Shown piece by piece: positions 29,365 to 37,682 of a DNA stretch of 64,000 nt (position 1 is its first letter; every line of letters begins with the position of its first letter). This DNA is from Halomonas sp. GTDB lineage: Bacteria > Pseudomonadota > Gammaproteobacteria > Pseudomonadales > Halomonadaceae. The stretch lies in contig NZ_JAGOBJ010000001.1 of assembly GCF_017983445.1 (NCBI RefSeq), forward strand, positions 313,632 to 377,631, read 5' to 3'. Below the pieces are notes generated by a model. That model was not told the DNA's origin and made no database searches. It was given only the letters and a program-made list of their open reading frames with translations. Position numbers and translations under genes: made by a program.

Positions 29365-30195
29365 ATGTCTCAAGTGCCCCAGCAGCACCGTGCTCGCAAA
29401 CGCTTCGGTCAAAACTTTCTACGTGACCTGGGTATCATCTCGCGTATTGTGCGCTCTATTGGGCCGAGGGAAGGCGACCGGCTGGTTGAAATCGGGCCGG
29501 GGCAGGGCGCGTTGACCGCCCCTTTGCTTGAGGCCGCCGGGAAGCTTGAGGTGATTGAGCTGGACCGTGATTTGATTCCCGGTCTACGGGTGCAGTTTTT
29601 CAACTACCCCGACTTTATTATTCATGAAGGCGACGCGCTGAAATTTGATTTTGCCGCGCTTAAAGGCGATGGCCCGGCCCTGCGCGTGGTCGGTAACCTG
29701 CCTTATAACATTTCAACGCCGTTGATTGTGCACTTGCTAACCGCCGGTAATGCCATTGCCGACATGCACTTCATGCTGCAAAAAGAAGTTGTCGAACGGC
29801 TTGCCGCTGAACCGGGCGGTACCGATTGGGGACGGCTTTCGGTCATGGCGCAGTACTACTGCCAGGTGGATCAGCTGTTTATCGTCCCGCCTGAGGCCTT
29901 TGTTCCGCGCCCGAAGGTTGATTCTGCTATTGTGCGCCTCACGCCCCACGCTGCCTTGCCGCATGTTGCCGATGACCCGGCGCTACTCTTTGAGCTGGTA
30001 AAGCTCGCCTTTGGTCAGCGGCGCAAAACGCTGCGCAATAATTTTAAAGGACGCGTTAGCCCGGAAACCCTGGAAGAACTAGGGATTGATCCGGTGCGCC
30101 GCCCGCAAACGCTAACCGTGGCCGAATATGTGACCATCGCCAACCGCGTCGCGGCGGATGACGCACTAACCGCTGGCGGGAGTGATATCGGGTGA
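29365..30195 (+). CDS. rsmA: 16S rRNA (adenine(1518)-N6/adenine(1519)-N6) dimethyltransferase
   Basis: RsmA (KsgA) dimethylates two adenines in helix 45 of 16S rRNA as a late 30S assembly checkpoint. The 276-residue product has KRFGQNFLRD, the SAM motif VEIGPGQGALT and the catalytic NLPYNIST, with a C-terminal helical domain (FGQRRKTLRNNFKG). AAGGAA precedes the ATG. Its TGA overlaps the apaG GTG start. Confidence 0.97.
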   Translation: MSQVPQQHRARKRFGQNFLRDLGIISRIVRSIGPREGDRLVEIGPGQGALTAPLLEAAGKLEVIELDRDLIPGLRVQFFNYPDFIIHEGDALKFDFAALKGDGPALRVVGNLPYNISTPLIVHLLTAGNAIADMHFMLQKEVVERLAAEPGGTDWGRLSVMAQYYCQVDQLFIVPPEAFVPRPKVDSAIVRLTPHAALPHVADDPALLFELVKLAFGQRRKTLRNNFKGRVSPETLEELGIDPVRRPQTLTVAEYVTIANRVAADDALTAGGSDIG

Positions 30196-30569
30196 GTGGT
30201 TTAGCCATTGAGGTCAGCGTGACGCCGGAATACTGTGCGGCGGAGTCTAGCGATGTCGAGGCGCGCTACGTCTTCAGCTACACCGTTACCGTGCATAACC
30301 AAAGCCCGCACAGCGTACAGCTGATGGCCCGTTACTGGAAAATCACTCAAGGCGGTGGTGATAGCCAGGAGGTGCGTGGTAAAGGTGTGGTGGGCCAGCA
30401 GCCGCTTATCGGGCCCGGTCAGCGCTTTCGCTATACCAGCCGCGCCATTTTGCAAACCCCGGTTGGAGTGATGGAAGGCGCCTACACGCTGCTCAATACC
30501 TATAGCCAGCGTGCGTTTGAAGTGTCGGTTGCTCCTTTTCGTTTAGCGGTGCCGCGCCAGCTGCACTGA
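30192..30569 (+). CDS. apaG: ApaG protein
   Basis: ApaG is a small fibronectin-type beta-sandwich protein whose biochemical role is unresolved; it was named from its link to diadenosine tetraphosphate hydrolysis. The 125-residue protein has the family hallmarks FSYTVTVHNQSP, RYWKITQGGG and GVVGQQPLIGPGQRFRYTS. The GTG start overlaps the rsmA stop. The usual partner apaH is almost 2 kb downstream, separated by an opposing gene pair. Confidence 0.95.
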   Translation: MSGLAIEVSVTPEYCAAESSDVEARYVFSYTVTVHNQSPHSVQLMARYWKITQGGGDSQEVRGKGVVGQQPLIGPGQRFRYTSRAILQTPVGVMEGAYTLLNTYSQRAFEVSVAPFRLAVPRQLH

Positions 30570-30589
30570 ACGCGGCTTTAACGCTTGGT

Positions 30590-32035
30590 TTATGCCTGGG
30601 TTAAGCGCTGGTTCAAGTGATCGCATAAGCGAAGGGCAAGCTGAACCAGCGTCAGGGTCGGGTTGGCGTGCCCGGCGCTGGCAAACACGCTGGAACCTGC
30701 CACGTACATATTATCCTGGGCAAACAGTCGGCAATCGGCGTTGACGATGCCTTGCTCAGGGTGATGGCTCATGCGCGTACCGCCCATATGATGGCGACCC
30801 GCGAGCTCGCCGTCGGTGGGCAGCGTGACAGGAAGTTCAGCAAGCCAGTCCGCCAGCTGTACCCGGCCAATATCCGTGTCCAGCAGGTACTCGCCCAGCA
30901 ACAGCAAGCTTTCGCGAATAGTGTGCCGGTCAAGCGCGGACTGTTGCCATACCAGTCGGCTACGCGGAATACCCAGTGTATCAAGCTCATCGGAAAGCTC
31001 GATGCGGTTTACAAAGCGTGGCTCCTGCTCCCAGGCGGCTCTTAACATCGCACCATGCAGCACACGGCCTTGGGCTTGCCACTCGACAATACGCTCCCCC
31101 AGTGAAGGCGCCTGCAGGCTAAGCTCATCGATTAGCGCCTGGGTCGCCTCAGGATTCATGCGGTGCAAACGTAGACCGCAGTTGAGTATCTCGCGGCTTG
31201 CGAGTGCCTGCTCATTGGGGGATAGGAAAACGTTGTAGGTCTCATCCAGCCCTAACGCCTCCGGCTCAAAGATAAGCGCCTGGCCGACCGTTGCGTGAGG
31301 ATGCTCCATCCAGTAGCGCCCCAACGTCTGGGCCTGAGGAATCAACTGGCCGCCCGCCTGTTGATTGCACCAGAGCAGTAAGCGGGCATTATCAATACCC
31401 CCGCAAGCAAGAATGAAGTAGCGGGCGCGAACCTGGTGCTGCTCGCCCTGGTAGTTAGCAAACGTCGCGCTGGCAACTCGGCCGTCGGTCGTTTCCAGCG
31501 CGACGAGATTGGCGTTTAAGCAGCACAGCAGATTTGCTGACTCACTCAGCGTATCGGCGTACTTCAGCTGTACGCGAGTGGGGCCTCCCAGCGAGAAATA
31601 AATACGGCTAAGCGCGGACGACGCAATGGGCTCATCTGATGGGATGGGGTCTAAATCAAGCAGGTCAGCCGCGGCGCTAAAGTAGGGCGTAAGCTCCGTA
31701 TGGCTAATGGGCCAGGCGGTCTCGGGAGCGGCAGGTTTGGCGGTGAAGTCATACGGATCAAGCGGACGACACACGCCGCCCCAATGGTTCGTCGAGCCGC
31801 CCAACTGACGCAGCCGACTGGCTTCAAGCGGAAGATACGCATCACCGACGACTTCACCACGATAGCTATCCTGGGAGCGCTCGCTAAATACTTCATCGCC
31901 ACCTTCGCACATCAGGATGCGGTGCCCCTGACGAGCAAGCGTCACGCCAAGCGATACGCCTGCAGCCCCGCTACCAATAATGCACACATCTACGGTATCG
32001 CCCAGCTCAGCGAGCTTCTCGAAAGGCAGATACAT
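30590..32035 (-). CDS. GMC-family FAD oxidoreductase
   Basis: This 481-residue flavoprotein has the N-terminal FAD motif VCIIGSGAAGVSLG (Gly21-Gly26 region), the GMC segment GGSTNHWGGVCRPLD and the C-terminal HMGGTRMSHHP and GSSVFASAGHANPT, which carries the His-Asn active-site pair. It is closest in layout to proteobacterial sugar or alcohol dehydrogenases of the gluconate or fructose dehydrogenase large-subunit type. It has no signal peptide of its own. Its ATG overlaps by one base the stop of a tiny Tat-signal gene, suggesting co-export. Substrate unknown. Confidence 0.9.
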   Translation of the reverse strand: MYLPFEKLAELGDTVDVCIIGSGAAGVSLGVTLARQGHRILMCEGGDEVFSERSQDSYRGEVVGDAYLPLEASRLRQLGGSTNHWGGVCRPLDPYDFTAKPAAPETAWPISHTELTPYFSAAADLLDLDPIPSDEPIASSALSRIYFSLGGPTRVQLKYADTLSESANLLCCLNANLVALETTDGRVASATFANYQGEQHQVRARYFILACGGIDNARLLLWCNQQAGGQLIPQAQTLGRYWMEHPHATVGQALIFEPEALGLDETYNVFLSPNEQALASREILNCGLRLHRMNPEATQALIDELSLQAPSLGERIVEWQAQGRVLHGAMLRAAWEQEPRFVNRIELSDELDTLGIPRSRLVWQQSALDRHTIRESLLLLGEYLLDTDIGRVQLADWLAELPVTLPTDGELAGRHHMGGTRMSHHPEQGIVNADCRLFAQDNMYVAGSSVFASAGHANPTLTLVQLALRLCDHLNQRLTQA

Positions 32036-32226
32036 TAGCGGTCACTCGCGCGTAGAAGCCAGCCGTTAACCATAATGCTGTCTTGGGTATGGCGTGAGGT
32101 TGGAGCAGCCGGGCGGCTCTGTGCGCTGGCAGCCGGGAGCAGAGCGCTGAACGGCATTAGCACTACCCCCATGCCGACAAGCGTTGCAGCTTTTAATAGC
32201 CGGCGCCGTGTATAAGTAGGCAGCAT
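32035..32226 (-). CDS. 63-residue twin-arginine signal protein paired with the GMC oxidoreductase
   Basis: The product is little more than a Tat signal: TRRRLLKA at residues 7-14, a hydrophobic core (about 15-35) and a likely cleavage after AASAQ, leaving about 27 residues ending MVNGWLLRASDR. Small Tat subunits of gluconate or sorbitol dehydrogenases, usually 150 residues or more, carry signal-less GMC large subunits out of the cell; this looks like a minimal form. It overlaps the GMC gene (TAATG). Being small, its membership of that group is inference. Confidence 0.75.
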   Translation of the reverse strand: MLPTYTRRRLLKAATLVGMGVVLMPFSALLPAASAQSRPAAPTSRHTQDSIMVNGWLLRASDR

Positions 32227-32501
32227 AATCGTTATATTGTCCCTGGCCTTGGATGGTTTACTTATTAAGGTGTTATAAGCGTTATAAAAAAGCAGGGTTC
32301 TGAAAAGTAACCGCGTCTACATTACCAATGCTTAATTTATATTGATGTAAATTGGCTCATTTCACCAGAGCAAATTTGCGAATACTGCTAACGTACAATG
32401 AATAATACGTTTGGAGGAGTAGTACGTTTGGGTTAGTGCGATAGCGATTATTTTTGCTCGTTTTTTCAACACTCTTTTTTATTCAACATAAGGCCCCGCG
32501 C

Positions 32502-33320
32502 ATGAGTACCTACGCGATTGGCGATCTGCATGGCTGCTACGCCGAGTTTGTGGCGTTGCTTGAGAAGCTCAATTTTAATCCCACGCAAGATACCTTGTGG
32601 CTGGTAGGGGATGTGATTAATCGTGGCCCCGGCTCGCTTGAATGTTTACGCGAAGCAAAGGCGCTAGACGGTGCAGTACGCTGTGTGCTGGGTAATCACG
32701 ATTTTCACCTATTAGTGGTGGCGCGTGGCGGTGGTAGGCAGAAAAGACACGATACGCTCAGCGAGATTTTAACCGCGCCCGATCGTGAGCCAATGCTTGA
32801 CTGGCTGCAATGCCAGCCACTCGCCGTACATCAGGGCAATATCTTGATGACCCACGCCGGGTTACTCCCTCAGTGGAGCGTCGAGCAGGCCGTAGCCTAT
32901 AGTCGCGAAGTCGAGCAGGCACTGGCCGGCGAGCAGTCAGGGCTTTTTTTAACCGAGCTGTTTGGTAATCAGCCTGATCGTTGGCGGGAAGACCTTGAAG
33001 GAATGGACCGGCTGCGTTTTATCGTTAATGCCATGGCGCGCATGCGCTTTATTGACGCGCAGGGGCAGCTGGATTTTGCAACGAAAGAAGGGCTTGAAAG
33101 CGCCCCGGCAGGGTTTGCACCATGGTTCCAGTACCCACGTGACGATGACCCGCATCTGCTGTTTGGCCATTGGGCGGCTCTGGAAGGCAAAACGCCTGAC
33201 GCCAAAGTGCGCGTAGAAGCGCTGGATACTGGCTGCGTATGGGGGGGCGCGTTAACCGCGCTTGATCTGGATACCGGCGAGCGGGTCAGCGTACCCAGCC
33301 AGCAACAAGGAGCGCGCTAG
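32502..33320 (+). CDS. apaH: Symmetrical bis(5'-nucleosyl)-tetraphosphatase
   Basis: ApaH hydrolyses Ap4A to two ADP and also removes Np4 caps from RNA. The 272-residue metallophosphatase shows YAIGDLHGCYAEF, GDVINRGPGSLE, VLGNHDFHLL and the C-terminal FGHWAALEG. The start at 32502 matches family N termini; the frame extends upstream without a ribosome site. Its TAG overlaps the GTG of cca. The 275 bases upstream are AT-rich and hold no recognised gene. Confidence 0.96.
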   Translation: MSTYAIGDLHGCYAEFVALLEKLNFNPTQDTLWLVGDVINRGPGSLECLREAKALDGAVRCVLGNHDFHLLVVARGGGRQKRHDTLSEILTAPDREPMLDWLQCQPLAVHQGNILMTHAGLLPQWSVEQAVAYSREVEQALAGEQSGLFLTELFGNQPDRWREDLEGMDRLRFIVNAMARMRFIDAQGQLDFATKEGLESAPAGFAPWFQYPRDDDPHLLFGHWAALEGKTPDAKVRVEALDTGCVWGGALTALDLDTGERVSVPSQQQGAR

Positions 33321-34441
33321 TGGCTACGAATCCCAATGATCCGTGTGTTGGGCTTGATGTGTGCCGCGTGGGTGGCGCCGTGCGTGACGCGCTTTTAGGC
33401 TGGCCCGTTTTTGATAACGACTGGGTCGTGGTCGGCGCGACGCCAGATGCCATGCGAAAGCGTGGCTTCAAACCGGTGGGGCGAGATTTTCCGGTATTTT
33501 TGCATCCTGAAACCGCTGAGGAGTACGCCCTGGCGCGTACCGAGCGCAAGTCCGGCAACGGATATTCAGGTTTTGAAGTGCACGCAAGCCCCGATGTCAC
33601 TCTGGAAGAGGATTTGCAGCGCCGCGACCTTACCGTCAATGCCATTGCTCAGCGGGTAGATGGGTCGCTTATCGACCCTTTTAACGGTCAGCGTGATATC
33701 GAAAAGCGCGTGCTGCGACATGTTTCCCCGGCGTTTAGCGAGGATCCGCTGCGTGTACTGCGCACGGCGCGATTTTTAGCCCGCTATAAGCCACTGGGGT
33801 TTTGTATCGCCGATGAAACGTTGGCGCTGATGAGGACGGTGAGCCGCAGCGGTGAGCTTGAACATCTGGCGGCTGAGCGCGTGTGGGTGGAAACCGAGAA
33901 GGCGCTTGGCGAACCAGAGCCGCAGGCCTACTTTACGACGCTGGCGCAGTGCGAAGCGTTGTCGGTATGGTGGCCGGCATTAGCTGATGGCAGACTTGAA
34001 GAGGGGCTCGCAGCAATGCAAGACGCCCCAGGCGATAGTCAGACGCCGCTCGCCCACTGGCGCTACGCGTTACTTGTCAGCGTGCTGGAGGATGCTGAGC
34101 GTGAGACGTTGGTTAAGCGGCTACGGCTACCCAACGCTGTGGCTCAGTTGGCGCGTTATGTGGCCTTGAGCCTGTATCTGCTAAAAGCGCCTCTGGAGCC
34201 GGCCGCTGTACTTCACTGGCTGGAGCGTCTGGATGGCTGGCGCAAGCCCGAGCAGGTCGAAATCCAGCTTCAGCTTGTGGAAGGGGTTGCCAAGGCAAGC
34301 GTGGCGCCATTACGTGCTGCCTGGGAGGCTGCACGTAACGTAAGGCCGCAGATATTGATAGCGCAGGGGTTCAAAGGGGCGGCGTTAGGTGAGGCGTTGC
34401 GCGAACAGCGCCAGCAGGCGGTGATAAACGCTCTGGGATAA
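33320..34441 (+). CDS. cca: CCA-adding tRNA nucleotidyltransferase
   Basis: This class II nucleotidyltransferase builds or repairs the 3' CCA end of tRNA. The 373-residue protein has CRVGGAVRDALLGWPV, the catalytic FDNDWVVVGA (Asp-x-Asp), RRDLTVNAIA and the template motif EDPLRVLRTARFLARY. Compared with the 412-residue E. coli enzyme it lacks an evident C-terminal HD phosphohydrolase motif. The GTG start overlaps the apaH stop. Confidence 0.94.
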   Translation: MATNPNDPCVGLDVCRVGGAVRDALLGWPVFDNDWVVVGATPDAMRKRGFKPVGRDFPVFLHPETAEEYALARTERKSGNGYSGFEVHASPDVTLEEDLQRRDLTVNAIAQRVDGSLIDPFNGQRDIEKRVLRHVSPAFSEDPLRVLRTARFLARYKPLGFCIADETLALMRTVSRSGELEHLAAERVWVETEKALGEPEPQAYFTTLAQCEALSVWWPALADGRLEEGLAAMQDAPGDSQTPLAHWRYALLVSVLEDAERETLVKRLRLPNAVAQLARYVALSLYLLKAPLEPAAVLHWLERLDGWRKPEQVEIQLQLVEGVAKASVAPLRAAWEAARNVRPQILIAQGFKGAALGEALREQRQQAVINALG

Positions 34442-34459
34442 TCAGTCAATTGGCCTGGC

Positions 34460-35005
34460 TTATCTGCCAAACGCCTTTTGCGGCATGGTGTCTGCATGGG
34501 ATATCCAGGCGCCGCCCCAGGTGAAGTCAATCGGCCAAAGGCGTTGGCTGCCCAGTTTGAAGTTATGCCAAAGCGTCGCGTAAGGCGTATCGCAAGCGGG
34601 GTGCCGTTCATCGGGGAGTAGCTCAGCCAGAGGCTGTAGCACGAAGGCATTATAGGTGATTTCGTCGCGGGGCAGAGAAACGCCATCCACAACGCCACAT
34701 TGGCGGCCGACGGTTAACAGATCGATATCCAACACCTTGGCGCTATATTTGGTCATGCCGGGCTTGCGACCGTGAAGGATCTCGACGCTTTTGGCCCACG
34801 CCTGTAGCTGGCGCGGCGACCAGTCGCTTTCAAACGCAACCACCAGATTATAAAAGTTGTGTTTATCGCTAAATCCCACGGGCTCGCTTTCAAATACACG
34901 CGAGACTTGTAAAGGCCCAAACGTGTCAAACAGGGTATCAAGGCACGAGCGTATGTGGCGCACGGGGTTAACATTACTGCCTAAACTAACGGTAACCAGA
35001 CTCAT
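34460..35005 (-). CDS. folK: 6-hydroxymethyl-7,8-dihydropterin pyrophosphokinase
   Basis: FolK activates the pterin for folate synthesis. The 181-residue protein shows SLGSNVNP at the start, VFESEPVGFSDKHNFYNLVV and DIDLLTVG followed by LPRDEITYNAFVLQPLAEL. It is a little longer than the E. coli enzyme. ATGA overlap with the upstream folB confirms an operon for consecutive folate steps. Confidence 0.95.
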   Translation of the reverse strand: MSLVTVSLGSNVNPVRHIRSCLDTLFDTFGPLQVSRVFESEPVGFSDKHNFYNLVVAFESDWSPRQLQAWAKSVEILHGRKPGMTKYSAKVLDIDLLTVGRQCGVVDGVSLPRDEITYNAFVLQPLAELLPDERHPACDTPYATLWHNFKLGSQRLWPIDFTWGGAWISHADTMPQKAFGR

Positions 35006-35382
35006 GGGGTAACGTCCTTGGTGACCTCCGGTAGCTCACCACGGGTAATCTCAAGGCCTACGCTGGCAGCCTGAGGGACTGCGCCGGGTTTGCGCACTCT
35101 TAAGCGTAACCAGGAAATTGAAAACTCGTTGCGCAAACATTCCGCCAGGCGTTCTGCAAAGGTTTCGACCAAGGCAAACTGGTGGGTATCGGCGAAGCGC
35201 TGAATCCGCTGGCAAATAGCAGCATAGTCCAGCGTCAAGCTTAGATCATCGGTGGCGGCAGCCGGGCGAATGTCGGTCGCCAGCGTTAAATCCAGGCTCA
35301 GCGACTGCTGAATGGTGCGCTCCCAATCGTACACACCGATAACAGTGTCTACTTTTAACGCTTCGATCAAAATGCGATCCAC
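35002..35382 (-). CDS. folB: Dihydroneopterin aldolase
   Basis: FolB converts dihydroneopterin to 6-hydroxymethyldihydropterin and glycolaldehyde. The 126-residue protein opens MDRILIEALKVDTVIGVYDW, with TLDYAAICQRIQ and VETFAERLAE, the conserved elements of the octameric enzyme. It is coupled to folK and divergent from plsY, with 78 bases between the starts. Confidence 0.95.
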   Translation of the reverse strand: MDRILIEALKVDTVIGVYDWERTIQQSLSLDLTLATDIRPAAATDDLSLTLDYAAICQRIQRFADTHQFALVETFAERLAECLRNEFSISWLRLRVRKPGAVPQAASVGLEITRGELPEVTKDVTP

Positions 35383-35460
35383 GAGCTTTTCCTCGGCGGC
35401 AACAAGCCGGCGATTGTACGTTAGGATGAGATGAAACGACAGTAAGACGGGAACAGCACC

Positions 35461-36033
35461 ATGACATGGGTAGTAATCGGCTATTTAAGCGGTAGCTGGC
35501 TGGCAGCGATCAGCGTTTGCCGCATGGCTGGCGTGCGTGACCCGCGTCGCTGTGGTTCCGGTAATCCCGGGTTTTCCAACGTACTGCGCCTTTACGGGCC
35601 GCGTTTGGCTGGCGTCACGCTGTTTCTTGATGCGCTGAAAGGCATGCCCGTGGTGCTGGCAAGTAAAATGCTGGCATTGCCGGTTAGTTGGCAGGGGCTT
35701 ATCGGATTGGCCGTGCTCGTCGGGCATAGTTATCCCGTGTGGTACGGCTTTAGAGGCGGTAAGGCTGTGGCCTGTGCACTTGGCGTGCTGCTGGTGCTAG
35801 TGCCCGGTGTGGCATTGTTGAGTGCCATGACGTGGGGGCTGCTGGCATGGCGGTTAAAAACCGCTGCGATAGCCTCGTTAGTCAGCGCCTTGGTGGCACC
35901 CCTTGCCTGTATCTGGCTGGCACCTGCCTATATAGGGGTGGTGGGTGGCTTGAGTCTGCTGGTGGTTTTACGTCACGGACTTAATATTCGCAGACTAAGG
36001 CGCGGCGAGGAGCCGCGCCTGCGAAAGCCTTAA
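35461..36033 (+). CDS. plsY: Acyl-phosphate:glycerol-3-phosphate acyltransferase
   Basis: PlsY makes lysophosphatidate from acyl phosphate at the inner membrane. The 190-residue protein has about five hydrophobic helices and the three family motifs: [29 protein letters not shown] and a C-terminal [12 protein letters not shown]. The folB-plsY-tsaD neighbourhood is conserved in gammaproteobacteria. Its last four bases overlap the end of the convergent tsaD. Confidence 0.95.
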   Translation: MTWVVIGYLSGSWLAAISVCRMAGVRDPRRCGSGNPGFSNVLRLYGPRLAGVTLFLDALKGMPVVLASKMLALPVSWQGLIGLAVLVGHSYPVWYGFRGGKAVACALGVLLVLVPGVALLSAMTWGLLAWRLKTAAIASLVSALVAPLACIWLAPAYIGVVGGLSLLVVLRHGLNIRRLRRGEEPRLRKP

Positions 36034-37088
36034 TCGTTAAGAGATGTCTTAGGTGGCGCTAGACGATCCAGCGGCCAGCGCGGCGTGGCCTGCATGATGC
36101 CATCGCTATCCTGCTCGCCAGCGGCCAGCCGTTGTGCGCCGACATAAGCAATCATGGCGCCATTGTCCGTACAGAAGCGGCCGCGCGGATAATAGGCTTT
36201 TGCCTGGCGTTTTTGACATTCAAGCGCCAAACGTTCGCGCAACCGGTGATTGGCGCTAACGCCACCCGCCACCACCAGGCGCTTGAGCCCCGTTTGATCC
36301 AGCGCCCGGCGGCATTTAATGACCAGCGTATCGACCACGGCTTCTTCGAAAGCCCGTGCCACGTCAGCGCGCGCCTGTTCGTCAAGCTCACCAGCGTTTT
36401 CCAGCTGGCGGATCGCGGTTAACGTATGCGTCTTTAAACCTGAAAAGCTGAAGTCCAACCCTGGGCGGTCGGTCATCGGGCGGGGGAAGCGAAACCGCTT
36501 GGGATCACCCTGTTCGGCAAGCTTGGCGACCAGAGGGCCGCCGGGGTAAGCAAGCCCTAACATTTTGGCGGCTTTATCGAAGGCTTCACCCGCGGCATCA
36601 TCCACGGATTCACCCAGGAGCTCATAGCGGCCAAGCCCCTGAACTTCCACCAGCTGGGTATGGCCGCCGGATACCAGCAGCGCCACAAAGGGGAACTCAG
36701 GTGCATCATCTTCAAGCATCGGTGCGAGCAGGTGACCTTCCATATGATGGACGCCCAACACGGGGATCTCAAGCGCCCGCGCCATGCCGTGGGCCGTGCT
36801 TGCGCCCACCATCAGTGCGCCAACCAAACCAGGGCCTGCGGTATAGGTGATGCCATCCAGATCACGCCGGGTTAGGTTGGCATCCTTTAATACCTGCTCG
36901 ATGAGCGGCAGCAACTTGCGCGTATGGTCTCTCGACGCCAGTTCGGGGACTACGCCGCCGTACTCTGCATGCATGGCAATCTGGCTATACAGCGCATCGG
37001 CCAGCAGGCCGTCGCCGCCTGAACGGGAGGTGTCATACACAGCGACGCCAGTCTCATCGCAAGACGTTTCAATGCCCAGTACGCGCAT
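36030..37088 (-). CDS. tsaD: tRNA N6-threonylcarbamoyladenosine transferase subunit TsaD
   Basis: TsaD transfers the threonylcarbamoyl group to A37 of ANN-decoding tRNAs, with TsaB and TsaE. The 352-residue protein has the ASKHA fold with [19 protein letters not shown], the metal-binding [12 protein letters not shown] and [11 protein letters not shown]. The start at 37088 is the family start; an upstream extension reads into the rpsU promoter region. It is divergent from rpsU as in E. coli. Confidence 0.97.
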   Translation of the reverse strand: MRVLGIETSCDETGVAVYDTSRSGGDGLLADALYSQIAMHAEYGGVVPELASRDHTRKLLPLIEQVLKDANLTRRDLDGITYTAGPGLVGALMVGASTAHGMARALEIPVLGVHHMEGHLLAPMLEDDAPEFPFVALLVSGGHTQLVEVQGLGRYELLGESVDDAAGEAFDKAAKMLGLAYPGGPLVAKLAEQGDPKRFRFPRPMTDRPGLDFSFSGLKTHTLTAIRQLENAGELDEQARADVARAFEEAVVDTLVIKCRRALDQTGLKRLVVAGGVSANHRLRERLALECQKRQAKAYYPRGRFCTDNGAMIAYVGAQRLAAGEQDSDGIMQATPRWPLDRLAPPKTSLND

Positions 37089-37161
37089 AACGGGAAAACT
37101 CTTTGGAAAAAATGGTAGAGCGTTCAAGTCTAACACTGTCCCTCTTGAGGGGCGTAAGCAT

Positions 37162-37190
37162 TTGCAAAGATGGCTATTCACGACTAAACT
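37162..37190 (+). promoter_or_regulatory. Candidate sigma-70 promoter for rpsU-dnaG-rpoD
   Basis: TTGCAA at 37162-37167 and TAAACT at 37185-37190 are separated by 17 bases and lie about 100 bases before the rpsU start, in the tsaD-rpsU divergent interval. Each hexamer matches consensus at four of six positions. Confidence 0.4.
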
Positions 37191-37291
37191 ATCGTGCGCT
37201 GTAAAACTGGGTCGTACACTGTAGCCGCAATAATGCGTTTACGCTGTACGTACTATCGAACTCAAGACTCCTTAAGGTAGGTGAGTGCTTA

Positions 37292-37507
37292 ATGCCTTCT
37301 GTAAAAGTACGTGATAACGAGCCGTTTGACGTCGCCCTGCGTCGCTTCAAGCGTTCTTGCGAAAAAGCCGGTGTTCTTTCCGAAGTGCGCCGCCGCGAGC
37401 ACTATGAGAAGCCGACTGCTGAGCGTAAACGCAAAGCGGCAGCTGCCGTAAAACGCCACGCCAAGAAAGTTCAGCGTGAGCAAAAGCGTTTCGAACGGCT
37501 CTATTGA
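37292..37507 (+). CDS. rpsU: 30S ribosomal protein S21
   Basis: The 71-residue basic protein ([20 protein letters not shown] at the N terminus and a Lys/Arg-rich tail) is S21, needed for initiation on natural mRNAs and located near the anti-Shine-Dalgarno end of 16S rRNA. It is the first gene of the macromolecular synthesis operon with dnaG and rpoD. A GGTAGGTGAG site precedes the ATG. A hairpin lies between it and dnaG. Confidence 0.97.
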   Translation: MPSVKVRDNEPFDVALRRFKRSCEKAGVLSEVRRREHYEKPTAERKRKAAAAVKRHAKKVQREQKRFERLY

Positions 37508-37559
37508 TCCGTACCTGGGGAGAGCCAGAGTAGTTAGCTGGTTGTCTCAAGAGGGATGC

Positions 37560-37592
37560 CAAACGGCCGCCACTAGGTGGCCGTTTGTTTTT
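37560..37592 (+). terminator. Internal terminator between rpsU and dnaG
   Basis: AACGGCC and GGCCGTT pair around a ten-base loop and are followed by TGTTTTTC. A similar partial terminator between rpsU and dnaG in E. coli lowers primase relative to S21. Confidence 0.75.
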
Positions 37593-37682
37593 CAGGTTTT
37601 CGTGCTGTTTAAAGTGATTGGGTGAACCGCCTGATAACGTTAAGCAGCCACCCAGCGCACTGCGCGAGGATGCTCGTCGTTC

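Noticed and set aside
33320..34441. Truncation of cca
   Set aside because: It is shorter than E. coli Cca but has all class II motifs and a complete end; shorter forms without the HD domain are normal.
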